This document shows positions 1 through 7,871 of a stretch of 14,737 bases of DNA, one piece after another. The position numbers were made by a program, and so were the translations under genes. How positions within the stretch are numbered: position 1 is the stretch's first letter; every line of letters begins with the position of its first letter. The notes under the pieces are model-generated. The model saw nothing but the letters and a program-made list of their open reading frames with translations, had not been told where the DNA came from and searched no databases. The stretch comes from Gammaproteobacteria bacterium (GTDB lineage: Bacteria; Pseudomonadota; Gammaproteobacteria; UBA6429; Thiohalophilaceae), in assembly GCA_024641445.1 (NCBI GenBank), contig JAHEDA010000036.1, positions 1-14,737 of the forward strand, written 5' to 3'.

Positions 1-374
1 AGACCAGTGTTGGTGACAGAGGGGCTGTAGTAATTCAGACCCGCACGCGCGCGGACATTCAGTTTATCGTCTACCGGAAAGGTAAAGGCGGCATAGCCAC
101 CTACTGCGAAATAGGAGGCATTACTGGACCCCGTGGAGGGGTTCAGCAGTGCAGTGGAGAACTCACCCTCAACCGAGAGTTGTTTGTGATACTGCGGCAG
201 CTTGTAACCCACAGTGCCGGTGAAGGAGATGCCATTGGCATAACGGTCGAAGCTGCTGATCCCAAGCTGAGTGGTGTAGTAGGTCTTGTCATCGGCCGAG
301 CCGTTAGCGGCAAAACACAAAGGCGATACAGCGACGAGGCTTAGCAGGGTGAGACGGCCGAGGTAATTTCTCAT
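1..374 (-). CDS. Outer-membrane beta-barrel protein, N-terminal part (runs off left edge)
   Basis: An open frame of 124 codons runs from ATG at 374 to the window edge with no stop, so the C-terminus is missing. It opens with a Sec signal peptide: MRNYLGR, a hydrophobic stretch (LTLLSLVAVSPL) and a likely cleavage after CFA (residues 20-22). The mature part alternates polar and hydrophobic residues with aromatic-rich strands (YYTTQLGISSF, ISFTGTVGYKL, LSVEGEFS, SYFAVGGYAAFTF, KLNVRARAGLNYY), as in small OmpA-like/OmpW-type eight-strand barrels (the OMP_b-brl Pfam group). A GGAG Shine-Dalgarno lies 8 bases before the ATG and a candidate promoter with an exact TATAAT is further upstream. The gene lies 105 bp downstream of the SPOR gene on the same strand, but with its own promoter it is probably a separate unit. 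Substrate and exact family are unknown. The barrel class is an inference from strand pattern and signal peptide. Confidence 0.75.
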   Translation of the reverse strand, partial: MRNYLGRLTLLSLVAVSPLCFAANGSADDKTYYTTQLGISSFDRYANGISFTGTVGYKLPQYHKQLSVEGEFSTALLNPSTGSSNASYFAVGGYAAFTFPVDDKLNVRARAGLNYYSPSVTNTG

Positions 375-412
375 ATTTAGATCTCCACTGGGAGGGTGTG
401 CGATGCGGCTGG

Positions 413-443
413 ATTATAAGGTGCTGCACGACCGACGGGTGAA
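413..443 (-). promoter_or_regulatory. Candidate sigma70 promoter of the outer-membrane barrel gene
   Basis: Reading the minus strand, an exact TATAAT -10 lies at 418-413 and a TTCACC -35-like box (4 of 6 matches to TTGACA) at 443-438, with a long 19-bp spacer. It lies about 40 bp before the barrel start codon. The perfect -10 is the main support; the long spacer lowers confidence. Confidence 0.4.
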
Positions 444-479
444 AAATTGTGTGACTGCGATCATGACCTGGGTATTCGA

Positions 480-1094
480 TTAGGGATGTTTGTCTTTCAC
501 TACCAGGGCAGTAATACCGTTATCGTGCAGGCGTTGACGGGTGCGATTGAGTTTATCGAGGTCAGTGATGGGGCCGATGCGTACACGATACCAGGTGTCG
601 CCACTGTTGATGCTGACGGGTTGAATACTGGCGACCACACCGACCAATGCGAGTTTTGCGCGTAGCTTGTCGGCTTCATCCTCTTTGCGGAAAGAGCCGG
701 CCTGTAACATGTAATTACCCGGTGTCGTCGTGGTGCTAGGTGTGCTGCCAGTCGTCGCGGGTTTGCTCCCAGGGCGCAAGTCCTGTTCTGGAATGGCCAC
801 TTCTTGCTCGGGCAGGATGGTATAGAAGTCAAAGCGCGGGCGCTTCTTTTCCTCGGCGGGCCTGTCCGTGGGACCGGGTGGTGTCTCGGGCTTGGTTTGA
901 TGGACGCCGCGGGCATCCTCCAGCGTGCGTTTTACCGCGCTGGTGATCAGGTCCTTTTGTTTGCCCGAGCTGGTTTGATTGAGATACCAGAGGAAGGCAA
1001 CAAAGAAACCGATGAACAGGCCACCGAGTAGCCACATCCAGCCGGGCAGGGGGGCCTTCTTGTTTGAGCTGTTATTGGCGTAATCGCGTGGCAT
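480..1094 (-). CDS. FtsN-like SPOR-domain cell-division/peptidoglycan-binding protein
   Basis: This 204-residue bitopic inner-membrane protein has a short cytoplasmic tail, one membrane helix (residues about 17-38, PGWMWLLGGLFIGFFVAFLW), a Pro/Thr/Ser-rich periplasmic linker with a conserved-looking FDFYTILPE segment near 88-96, and a C-terminal SPOR domain (about 127-200, starting NYMLQAGSFR). SPOR domains bind denuded glycan strands at the septum. The N-terminus MPRDY resembles the RDY motif of E. coli FtsN (MAQRDYV), which contacts FtsA, so an FtsN role is plausible, although the protein is much shorter than E. coli FtsN (about 319 residues). The ATG lies 6 bp after the argS stop with no clear Shine-Dalgarno, which suggests translational coupling to argS. 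In E. coli ftsN also lies close to priA. I leave the symbol blank because other SPOR proteins share this architecture. Confidence 0.9.
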   Translation of the reverse strand: MPRDYANNSSNKKAPLPGWMWLLGGLFIGFFVAFLWYLNQTSSGKQKDLITSAVKRTLEDARGVHQTKPETPPGPTDRPAEEKKRPRFDFYTILPEQEVAIPEQDLRPGSKPATTGSTPSTTTTPGNYMLQAGSFRKEDEADKLRAKLALVGVVASIQPVSINSGDTWYRVRIGPITDLDKLNRTRQRLHDNGITALVVKDKHP

Positions 1095-1100
1095 GGTGTG

Positions 1101-2861
1101 TTACATCTGCTCGGGCGCCGAGACGCCCAGTAGTTTAAGGCCGTTCGCCAAGACCTGACGGGTGGCGAGATTGAGGGTGATGCGGGCGTTGCGCAGGGCC
1201 GCGTCATCCACCAGAAACTGGTGGGCATTGTAATAGGTGTGATAGTCGTTGGCGAGCTCGCGCAGGTAGTGCACCAGTTGATGTGGCTCGTGATTGATCG
1301 CCGCGGTGTGCAACAATTCCTGATATCGCCCCAGGCTGGTGAGGAGGGCCAACTCGTGTTCCTCTGATAATTTGGCCAGGTATTTCAGGCCGGCTGGCTG
1401 ATCGAAGCTGAGTTTTTTCTCATCCAGTTGGCGTAGCACGCTACAGATGCGGGCGTGGGCGTACTGGATGTAGTACATCGGATTATCGTTAGACTGCGAT
1501 TTCGCCAGGTCGAGGTCGAAGTCGAGGTGCTGCTCCGACTTACGCATGACATAGAAGAAGCGCGCCGCGTCATTGCCAACGTCCTTGCGCAGTTGCCGCA
1601 GGGTGATGAATTCACCCGAGCGGGTGGACATCTGCATCTTCTCGCCACCGCGATACAGAATCGCGAACTGTACCAGCAGCACATCGAGCTTGCCCGGGTC
1701 GTCACCGAGGGCCTTGAGCGCAGCCTTCACCCGTGGCACATAGCCGTGGTGGTCGGCGCCCCAGATGTCGATGACGCGGGTAAAGCCGCGTTCGAGTTTA
1801 TCCATGTGATAGGCCACATCGGAGGCAAAGTAGGTGGTCTGACCGTTGTCGCGCACCAGCACGCGGTCCTTCTCATCCCCAAACTCGGTGGACTTGAACC
1901 AGATGGCACCTTCCTTCTCGTAGGTATAGCCACTCTTTTGCAGGCGTTCGAGCCCGCGCATCACCGCGCCGCTATCCGTGAGCGAGCGCTCGGAGTACCA
2001 CTGGTCGTAGGTCACGCCGAAGTGTTGCAGGTCGTCACGAATGTCATCGAGGATGGTGTTGAGGCCGATGTCGAACACCAGGCGGTATTGATCGTCGCGT
2101 AGCAGTTCCTTGGCGCGGGCGATAACGGCATCAATGTAGTCTTCCTTGTCGCCACCCTGGGGCTCATCCGGTGGCAGGGTCTTGCTGACCTCCTCCCAAC
2201 TGCGCCGCATGGCCTCGGCGTTTTCACGGTGCAGTGTCGCGGCGATGTCCCACACGTAGTCGCCCTTGTAGGCGTTGCTGGGGAAGGGGATGGTCTCACC
2301 GCAGAGTTCGAGATAGCGCAGCCACACACTGGCGGCGAGGATGTCCATCTGCCGCCCGGCGTCATTGACATAGTATTCACGGTGCACGTCGTAGCCGATC
2401 GCGGTGAGTAAGTCTGCGACGGTGGCACCGTAGGCGGCACCACGTCCATGGCCTACGTGCAAAGGTCCGGTGGGGTTGGCGGAGACGAACTCTACCTGCA
2501 CGCGCTTACCCGCGCCGTGTTGGCTACGGCCAAATTGATCCCCGCCGCGGAGGATCTGCGGGATTACTGCGTAGATAGCCTCAGGGGCGATAAAGAAATT
2601 GATAAAGCCGGGTCCGGCGATCTCTACCTTGGTGACGAATTCATGTTTGGGCAAGGCCGCGACGATCTGCTCTGCCAGCTCACGCGGTTTTTTACCGGCG
2701 GCCTTGGCCAGGGCCATGGCGACGTTACAGGCAAAGTCGCCGTGGGACTTGTCGCGGGTGCGGTCGATCTGCACGCTGTAGATCAGGTCGGTGGTGAGGG
2801 TGCCATTGGACTGGAGTGCCTCGATGGCCTGGATGATCAGTGTATTGATTTGGGATTTCAT
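1101..2861 (-). CDS. argS: Arginyl-tRNA synthetase
   Basis: A cytoplasmic class I aminoacyl-tRNA synthetase that charges tRNA-Arg with arginine using ATP. At 586 residues it has the usual length. Visible parts in order are the N-terminal ArgS-specific domain (residues about 1-90, which recognises the tRNA D-loop); the HIGH signature as HVGH at 135-138 within ANPTGPLHVGHGRG; the WGADHHGYVPR segment near 367-377; the KMSKS-equivalent MSTRSG at 411-416; and the C-terminal all-helical DALR anticodon-binding domain (from about 465). ArgS enzymes typically lack the canonical second lysine of KMSKS, so MSTRSG is normal. The ATG at 2861 has no good Shine-Dalgarno (CTCCAACCTT precedes it), but MKSQINTLIIQAIEAL matches the usual ArgS start. 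It lies 82 bp after priA with a candidate promoter in the gap, and 6 bp before the SPOR gene. Confidence 0.98.
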   Translation of the reverse strand: MKSQINTLIIQAIEALQSNGTLTTDLIYSVQIDRTRDKSHGDFACNVAMALAKAAGKKPRELAEQIVAALPKHEFVTKVEIAGPGFINFFIAPEAIYAVIPQILRGGDQFGRSQHGAGKRVQVEFVSANPTGPLHVGHGRGAAYGATVADLLTAIGYDVHREYYVNDAGRQMDILAASVWLRYLELCGETIPFPSNAYKGDYVWDIAATLHRENAEAMRRSWEEVSKTLPPDEPQGGDKEDYIDAVIARAKELLRDDQYRLVFDIGLNTILDDIRDDLQHFGVTYDQWYSERSLTDSGAVMRGLERLQKSGYTYEKEGAIWFKSTEFGDEKDRVLVRDNGQTTYFASDVAYHMDKLERGFTRVIDIWGADHHGYVPRVKAALKALGDDPGKLDVLLVQFAILYRGGEKMQMSTRSGEFITLRQLRKDVGNDAARFFYVMRKSEQHLDFDLDLAKSQSNDNPMYYIQYAHARICSVLRQLDEKKLSFDQPAGLKYLAKLSEEHELALLTSLGRYQELLHTAAINHEPHQLVHYLRELANDYHTYYNAHQFLVDDAALRNARITLNLATRQVLANGLKLLGVSAPEQM

Positions 2862-2903
2862 AAGGTTGGAGCTTGATATCGTTGTGGCATTGCCGAGCGC
2901 CGT

Positions 2904-2933
2904 ATTATCACTTGATGCAACGCATGCTCACAA
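2904..2933 (-). promoter_or_regulatory. Candidate promoter between priA and argS
   Basis: On the minus strand TTGTGA (2933-2928, 4 of 6 to TTGACA) and GATAAT (2909-2904, 5 of 6 to TATAAT) are separated by 18 bp, about 42 bp ahead of the argS ATG. It would let argS and the SPOR gene be transcribed independently of priA. This is sequence matching only. Confidence 0.4.
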
Positions 2934-2943
2934 GGGCATGGGA

Positions 2944-5160
2944 TTAAAACAACTCCATTGGGTCCACATCCAGTGTCCAACGTACCTGGCGTGAGGTCTT
3001 GGCATTTTCCAGCTCCAATACCCACGGCTTGAGTAGCTGGTGCAGGGCGGGGCGCTCGCTGGCCTGGATCAATAGTTGTGCACGATAACGCCCGGCCCGT
3101 TTGGGCATCGGGGCAGGCAGGGGGCCGAGAAGTTGTACACCAGGGACCTGATAGCGTGCGGCAAGTTGTTTGGCCTGTTGCAAGAACGCCATCGGTTGCT
3201 CGGCGTGGGTGGCCTCGGCACGCAGGAGTGCGAGGTGGGAATAGGGTGGCCAGGTCGTGGCCTGGCGTTCCTGTAACAGCTCACCGGCAAAGGCGCGATA
3301 GCCGCGTTGCAGCAGGGTGGCGAGCAGCGGGTTTTCCGGGTGGTGGGTCTGGATCAAGACCTCGCCCTGACGCTCGGCCCGCCCGGAACGCCCCGCGACT
3401 TGCAAGACCTGCTGCGCCATCCGCTCCGCCGCCCGGAAGTCGGCGCTATAGAGTCCGTAGTCGGCATCGAGGATGGCGGCGAGGGTGACCTGGGGAAAGT
3501 GGTGGCCCTTGGCCAGCATTTGTGTACCGACCAGGATCTGGCCACGGCCACTGTGTATTTCATCCAATAGTTGTTGCATCGAGCCCTTGCGGCGGGTGCT
3601 GTCGCGGTCGATGCGGACGATAGTGGCGTCGGGAAAGTGTTGTTGTAAATCTTCTTCGATACGCTCAGTGCCGTAGCCGAGCTGGCGCAGCTCCTCGCCT
3701 TTACACTCCGGGCACTTGTTGGGGAGTGGTCGCTCACTGCCGCAGTGGTGACAACGCAGGCGGTGGTCGTGACGGTGCAGGGTCATGCGCGCATCGCAAC
3801 GTGGACAGGTGGCAACCCAGCCGCAGCCGTGACACAGCAGCATGGGGGCGTAGCCGCGGCGATTCAAAAACAGCAGGACCTGTCCATTAGCGGCGAGGTG
3901 CGCGCGCGTGGTCTGGATCAGCGGTGGTGAGAGATTCTCCGACATCTTGAGCCCACGGATATCCAGCACACGAAACTGCGGTGGCCGGGCATTGCCCGCG
4001 CGCTGCGACAGGTGCAGGACCTGTGAACGCCCTTGTTGCACATTGAACAGGCTTTCCAGGGAGGGCGTGGCTGAGCCGAGCACGATGGGCACACCACACT
4101 CGCGCGCGCGCATGATGGCGAGGTCACGGGCGTGGTAGCGAAAACCATCCTGTTGTTTATAAGAGAGGTCATGCTCCTCATCGACGATGATTACACCGAG
4201 CCCTGGTAGGGGGGTGAAGAGGGCCGAGCGCGTACCGATCACGACCCCCGCCTTGTTTTCGCGCGCCGCCAACCAGGCGTTGAGGCGTTCGTGATCGGTC
4301 AGGTGCGAGTGCAGCACCACTAGCGGTGTATTCAGGCGGGTATTGAAGCGTTGTACCAGTTGCGGGGTGAGGCCGATCTCCGGCACCAGCACCAGCGCCT
4401 GTCGCCCCTGCGCCAGCACCGACTCAATGATGCGTAGATAGACCTCGGTCTTGCCGCTACCGGTGATACCTTCCAGCAGGAAGGTCTGAAACTCGGCCAG
4501 TGCCCTCGTCACTACTGTGACGGCGTGAGCCTGTTCGGGGTTGAGCGTGTGCTCACCCTCGAGTTCACGCGGCGGTGGGATTACCTGCCAGGCGTCGCGG
4601 CGGGTATGGGTAACCCAGCCGTGCTCTTCCAGACGGTTGATGGCGCCACGCCAATCACCCTCGTCATTACTGAAGACGTGTGCACCGAGACCCTCCGCCC
4701 TTGCCTGTTGCAGGCGATGCAACAGGGCGGCCTGACGGGGTGCGCGCTTGAGGCTGGTCGGGTCGATGGTCGCCCCCATTGGGCTAACCTGCCAGTGGTC
4801 AATCTGCTGGCCTTGCGCGGGGGCGTCGGTGCGCAACAGGGCCGGCAGGGCGGTGGCGAAGACCTCGCCGATAGGGTGGTGGTAATAGCCTGCGGCCCAG
4901 TTCAAGGTGCGAAAGATATCCCGCGGAACAACGGGTAAGTCATCCAGAATGACGATGGCGTGTTTGAGTTTGTTGCGGGGAACGTCGCTTTGATCGGCGG
5001 TCCCCAGCAATACCCCGACGACCTCGCGTTGCCCGAAGGGCACCTTGACTCGCATGCCGGGTTCCAGCCTGGTGGAACATAATTTGGGTGGCAGGTAATC
5101 AAAGACCCGCCGCAACGGGCTGGGAATGGCGATGCGAAGATAGGCGTCGGGTGTCGGCAT
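2944..5160 (-). CDS. priA: Primosomal protein N' (replication restart helicase)
   Basis: A superfamily 2 DNA helicase that recognises stalled or repaired forks and reloads the replisome outside the origin. From the ATG at 5160 it has 738 residues, close to E. coli PriA (732). The N-terminal 3'-DNA-binding domain includes YYHHPIGEV. Walker A is GITGSGKT (about 231-238) and the DEEH box lies at about 327-330. Eight zinc cysteines form four pairs between about 443 and 486 (CHGC, CPRC, CHHC, CPEC). The helicase C-terminal motif QVAGRSGRAERQG follows. All key residues are present. An in-frame TTG at 5214 would add 18 residues (MVSILHGLRP...), but the family start matches MPTPDAYLRIAIPSPLRRVF, so the ATG is preferred although no strong Shine-Dalgarno is seen. 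It heads the priA-argS-SPOR block and lies downstream of the DnaA-box cluster. Confidence 0.97.
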   Translation of the reverse strand: MPTPDAYLRIAIPSPLRRVFDYLPPKLCSTRLEPGMRVKVPFGQREVVGVLLGTADQSDVPRNKLKHAIVILDDLPVVPRDIFRTLNWAAGYYHHPIGEVFATALPALLRTDAPAQGQQIDHWQVSPMGATIDPTSLKRAPRQAALLHRLQQARAEGLGAHVFSNDEGDWRGAINRLEEHGWVTHTRRDAWQVIPPPRELEGEHTLNPEQAHAVTVVTRALAEFQTFLLEGITGSGKTEVYLRIIESVLAQGRQALVLVPEIGLTPQLVQRFNTRLNTPLVVLHSHLTDHERLNAWLAARENKAGVVIGTRSALFTPLPGLGVIIVDEEHDLSYKQQDGFRYHARDLAIMRARECGVPIVLGSATPSLESLFNVQQGRSQVLHLSQRAGNARPPQFRVLDIRGLKMSENLSPPLIQTTRAHLAANGQVLLFLNRRGYAPMLLCHGCGWVATCPRCDARMTLHRHDHRLRCHHCGSERPLPNKCPECKGEELRQLGYGTERIEEDLQQHFPDATIVRIDRDSTRRKGSMQQLLDEIHSGRGQILVGTQMLAKGHHFPQVTLAAILDADYGLYSADFRAAERMAQQVLQVAGRSGRAERQGEVLIQTHHPENPLLATLLQRGYRAFAGELLQERQATTWPPYSHLALLRAEATHAEQPMAFLQQAKQLAARYQVPGVQLLGPLPAPMPKRAGRYRAQLLIQASERPALHQLLKPWVLELENAKTSRQVRWTLDVDPMELF

Positions 5161-5285
5161 GGGGGCGTATGCTAGCAGTTGCAGAGGCCTCAGGCCGTGG
5201 AGAATCGAGACCAAGTTGGCAGTGGATTCTCAGCCCATTTCTGCGCAAACCGGGCTAAGTTATTGTTGGTATTTGATAATGCCCG

Positions 5286-5320
5286 TTATCCACAGAAGCT
5301 GTGGATAACTGTGTGGATGA
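5286..5320. promoter_or_regulatory. Cluster of three DnaA boxes (two perfect, inverted; one near-match)
   Basis: TTATCCACA at 5286-5294 (plus) and TGTGGATAA at 5300-5308 (same consensus on minus) are perfect TTATNCACA boxes facing each other across 5 bp. TGTGGATGA at 5312-5320 follows with one mismatch. Three copies within 35 bp is well beyond chance. They lie about 125-160 bp upstream of the priA ATG, so DnaA could regulate priA or load at this site. Confidence 0.7.
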
Positions 5321-5488
5321 AATGCGGCAAAGTGCCCTGAGTCGGCCCCAAGCCTACGCTTATGACAACTTGGTGAAATTTTGCACTATAAAACAACCTA
5401 TTATAAATCAGTTGGTTATGCTGTTTTTATAGCTTATTTTGCAATTCTGTGACATTCCCCACCTGGAAGTGCTTGATCTTACACGCCC

Positions 5489-5497
5489 TGTGCATAA
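5489..5497 (-). promoter_or_regulatory. Additional perfect DnaA-type box
   Basis: TGTGCATAA is TTATGCACA on the minus strand, a perfect match to TTATNCACA. It lies on the far side of the AT-rich tract from the main box cluster. Alone it would be weak evidence; its position makes it worth recording. Confidence 0.5.
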
Positions 5498-5626
5498 CGT
5501 TTAGAAATCGGGCGGTTTCGGCTTGCTTATAAATGAATTTTTATGTTAGCCCAGGCGTTAAAAGGTGGTGCAACGAACTCGGGCCTGGGGGGCGAGTCCG
5601 GGGTTTACAGGGTGCCTGAGTGAGAG

Positions 5627-5664
5627 ATAAGCGGGGTGGTGCATGGAAAGCCCGCCCCGCTTAT
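5627..5664 (-). terminator. GC-rich hairpin after the phospholipase C gene
   Basis: ATAAGCGGGG (5627-5636) pairs perfectly with CCCCGCTTAT (5655-5664) around an 18-nt loop, starting 5 bp past the phospholipase stop. For the minus-strand transcript the stem is followed by CTCTC rather than a run of U. On the plus strand it is followed by ATTTTT. It may end the phospholipase transcript, work in both directions, or stabilise the 3' end. Confidence 0.55.
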
Positions 5665-5668
5665 ATTT

Positions 5669-7786
5669 TTAAGCCTGATCAATGACTGATAGGCACCCCC
5701 CCATCGCGGGATCGCTCATGCTGTGCTCACTGGTCTCGACATGACCGGCGTAGTGATACTCAAATCCCGGCACATCATCAAGGGTGACCACCAGGTCGTA
5801 CCAGCCGAATGTGTGCCTCAGTGACCAACGCCTGGATTCTGTCTCCCCGGGCTTAATTACCTCGAGGACGTGCTGGCCGGTGTACTGGTCAACGATGCGT
5901 ACCCGCGCCGTTTCAGCCGCGTGATTTGCGATCTCCATGACGACGCCATGGCGCAGGGTTTCATCACCCATGCGGACATCGAGATTCGGTGCGTGTGGTC
6001 CGAAGGCGTCCCCGGTGAAGGAGCGGAAAAAACCGTTAGGGCCATGTACCGACAGGTCATATTGGGTCCCGCCCATCGCACGCACATCCCAGGTACCGTG
6101 CAGATGCCGGTGTGGTTCAACCGTGTAGCTGCGTGGTGTAAAGGCGGCATTGTTGGCGCGGACATGAAACACCGCAGCAGCCCTTCCCGTATTTTCAAAT
6201 TTGATACGGAAGTCACCGGTGATGGTGTTTATCGTGCCGTTCGCGTGCAGTGCATAGGGCAAGGCACGTGCGGGGCGTACACCGGTTTCTTGTTGCGGGA
6301 TGGCCTGATTTGTAGGTGGCACCGTGACAAGGCTGGGATGACGAACCTGATCAGGCGGTAGATAGGCCTCGGTGCTGGGCAGATTCACGCGCGCCGCATT
6401 CGAGTTGGCAAAATCAAATGCGGTGGTGAGGTCACCCGTTACCGCACGACGCCAGGGCGTGATATTGGTTTCGATCAGCTCGGGGTGATCCTTGGCAAAG
6501 CGCGTCTCGATAAAACGGATCAGTGAGGTGTGGTCGAATACCTGCGAGTTGACCCAGCCACCTTTGCTCCATGGGGACACCACCATCATCGGCACACGTG
6601 TACCCAGTCCGTAGGGTGCGCTTGGGAACTTGCTGTCTCCGGGAAATAACTCGCTGGTCACATCGACCGTAGAGGCCCCCTGTGCGTCGGACTGTGGTGG
6701 GGTTGGTGGTACAAGGTGATCGAAAAATCCACCGCCCTCATCATAGTGAATAAACAGCGCGGTCTTGCTCCAGACCTCGGGAGTGGCAGTGAGTGCGTCG
6801 ATGAATTGCGAGATGTACCACGCGCCAAAATCAGGCGGGAAATTCGGGTGTTCGCAAAATGCCTCGGGGGCACAGATCCACGAGACCTTCGGCAGATTGC
6901 CAGTGCGTACGTCCTCGCGAAAATTGTCCAGCAGCCGTAATGGGTCACGACCATAGGCCAATATATCGGTGCCGGTTTTGGCGAGGTCCGCGAGCGGTTC
7001 GCCGGGTTGTGCGTTTTGGTATTGATGAAAATAGAGCAACGAGTTATCGCCGTAATTGCCGATATAGGGGTCGCTGGTCCAGCCCCAATAACCGTTCGCG
7101 TCGAGGCCGTTGCCCGTGTCCTGATAGACCTTCCAGGAGATCCCTGCACTTTGCAGGCGCTCTGGATAGGTGGTCCAACTGTAACCCGCCTCGGCATTAC
7201 TCACGACCGGCCCGCCACCACTACCGTCATTACCCGTCCAGCCACTCCATAAGTGATACCGATTGGGGTCGGTGGGGCCCATCACTGAACAATAGTAGGC
7301 ATCGCATACGGTGAAGGCATCCGCCAGGGCGTAATGAAAGGGGATGTCATCACGGGTGTAGTAGGTCATGGTCACCGCCCCCTTGTTTGGCACCCATTGA
7401 TCGTAGTTGCCCTCATTCCATGCCGCGTGTGAGTCATTCCAGCCGTGGGGTGGGTCAGGCAGGAATTGCATACCGAAGTCGGCGACATCGGGGCGAAACG
7501 GTAGCAGTTCGCTCATGCCGTTGGGTTGATGCCATACCGATTGTCCGGAAGGTAGTTTCACTGCACGGGGGTCAGCGAAACCACGCACACCGCGTAGATT
7601 GCCAAAGTAGTGATCGAAGGAGCGATTCTCTTGCGTCAGGATGATGATGTGTTCGACATCATCGATGGTGCCGGTACGATGGTTGGCCGGAATCGCCAGT
7701 GCACGTTTAATGCTGCCAGGCAGTGCGGTGCTTGCTGCACCAGCGCCCATCATTTTTAGAAAGGTACGACGCTTTACATTACCCAT
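5669..7786 (-). CDS. Tat-exported phosphocholine-type phospholipase C (phosphoesterase family)
   Basis: This 705-residue secreted enzyme is predicted to cleave phospholipid headgroups, giving diacylglycerol and a phosphorylated headgroup. The N-terminus has a twin-arginine signal (RRTFLK, residues 6-11) followed by a hydrophobic Ala-rich segment, so folded export via Tat is expected. The phosphoesterase domain (PF04185, the PlcH/PlcN and AcpA superfamily) shows TQENRSFDHYFG (51-62; Glu53/Asn54 likely metal ligands), MGPTDPNR (169-176; Thr172 is the likely nucleophile), HYDEGGGFFDH (347-357) and FDHTSLIRFIETRF (417-430). Two C-terminal beta modules of the DUF756 type follow (about 507-595 and 612-692). 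This architecture and length match bacterial phosphocholine-specific phospholipases C. Hemolytic versus non-hemolytic type and exact headgroup cannot be told. GGAGA precedes the ATG by about 7 bases. It is downstream of a second phosphoesterase gene but separated from it by a terminator. Confidence 0.92.
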   Translation of the reverse strand: MGNVKRRTFLKMMGAGAASTALPGSIKRALAIPANHRTGTIDDVEHIIILTQENRSFDHYFGNLRGVRGFADPRAVKLPSGQSVWHQPNGMSELLPFRPDVADFGMQFLPDPPHGWNDSHAAWNEGNYDQWVPNKGAVTMTYYTRDDIPFHYALADAFTVCDAYYCSVMGPTDPNRYHLWSGWTGNDGSGGGPVVSNAEAGYSWTTYPERLQSAGISWKVYQDTGNGLDANGYWGWTSDPYIGNYGDNSLLYFHQYQNAQPGEPLADLAKTGTDILAYGRDPLRLLDNFREDVRTGNLPKVSWICAPEAFCEHPNFPPDFGAWYISQFIDALTATPEVWSKTALFIHYDEGGGFFDHLVPPTPPQSDAQGASTVDVTSELFPGDSKFPSAPYGLGTRVPMMVVSPWSKGGWVNSQVFDHTSLIRFIETRFAKDHPELIETNITPWRRAVTGDLTTAFDFANSNAARVNLPSTEAYLPPDQVRHPSLVTVPPTNQAIPQQETGVRPARALPYALHANGTINTITGDFRIKFENTGRAAAVFHVRANNAAFTPRSYTVEPHRHLHGTWDVRAMGGTQYDLSVHGPNGFFRSFTGDAFGPHAPNLDVRMGDETLRHGVVMEIANHAAETARVRIVDQYTGQHVLEVIKPGETESRRWSLRHTFGWYDLVVTLDDVPGFEYHYAGHVETSEHSMSDPAMGGCLSVIDQA

Positions 7787-7815
7787 GTCTTGTCTCCATT
7801 GAGTGTTGTTGCGCG

Positions 7816-7846
7816 AAAAAAGCCAGGGGTGTTGTACGCCCCTGGC
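7816..7846 (-). terminator. Strong intrinsic terminator of the AcpA-like phosphatase gene
   Basis: On the minus strand GCCAGGGG (7846-7839) and CCCCTGGC (7829-7822) form an 8-bp perfect GC-rich stem with a 9-nt loop, followed directly by six T (7821-7816). It starts 25 bp past the 7872 stop and ends about 30 bp before the phospholipase ATG. Transcription of the two phosphoesterase genes is therefore probably uncoupled, or only partly read through. Confidence 0.88.
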
Positions 7847-7871
7847 GAGTGCTTATGCCCTGTGATAGCAA

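Larger units (their letters stand above)
5161..5668. other. Gene-free stretch upstream of priA with DnaA boxes and AT-rich tract
   Basis: No credible gene is seen on either strand. From left to right it holds the priA leader, a tight DnaA-box group (5286-5320), a visibly AT-rich tract at about 5378-5445 containing an imperfect inverted arrangement (TATAAAACAACC against GGTT...GTTTTTATA), a further perfect DnaA-type box at 5489-5497, and a GC-rich hairpin (5627-5664) just past the phospholipase gene. It combines the parts expected of a DnaA-controlled promoter or an origin-like locus. Which one is not decidable from sequence alone. Confidence 0.6.

Noticed and set aside
447..665. Plus-strand 72-codon frame opposite the SPOR gene
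   Set aside because: Antisense shadow of the SPOR coding sequence, with no ribosome binding site.
5161..5214. TTG start extending PriA by 18 residues
   Set aside because: The extra segment has no counterpart in the PriA N-terminus, and the ATG at 5160 gives a family-like start and length.
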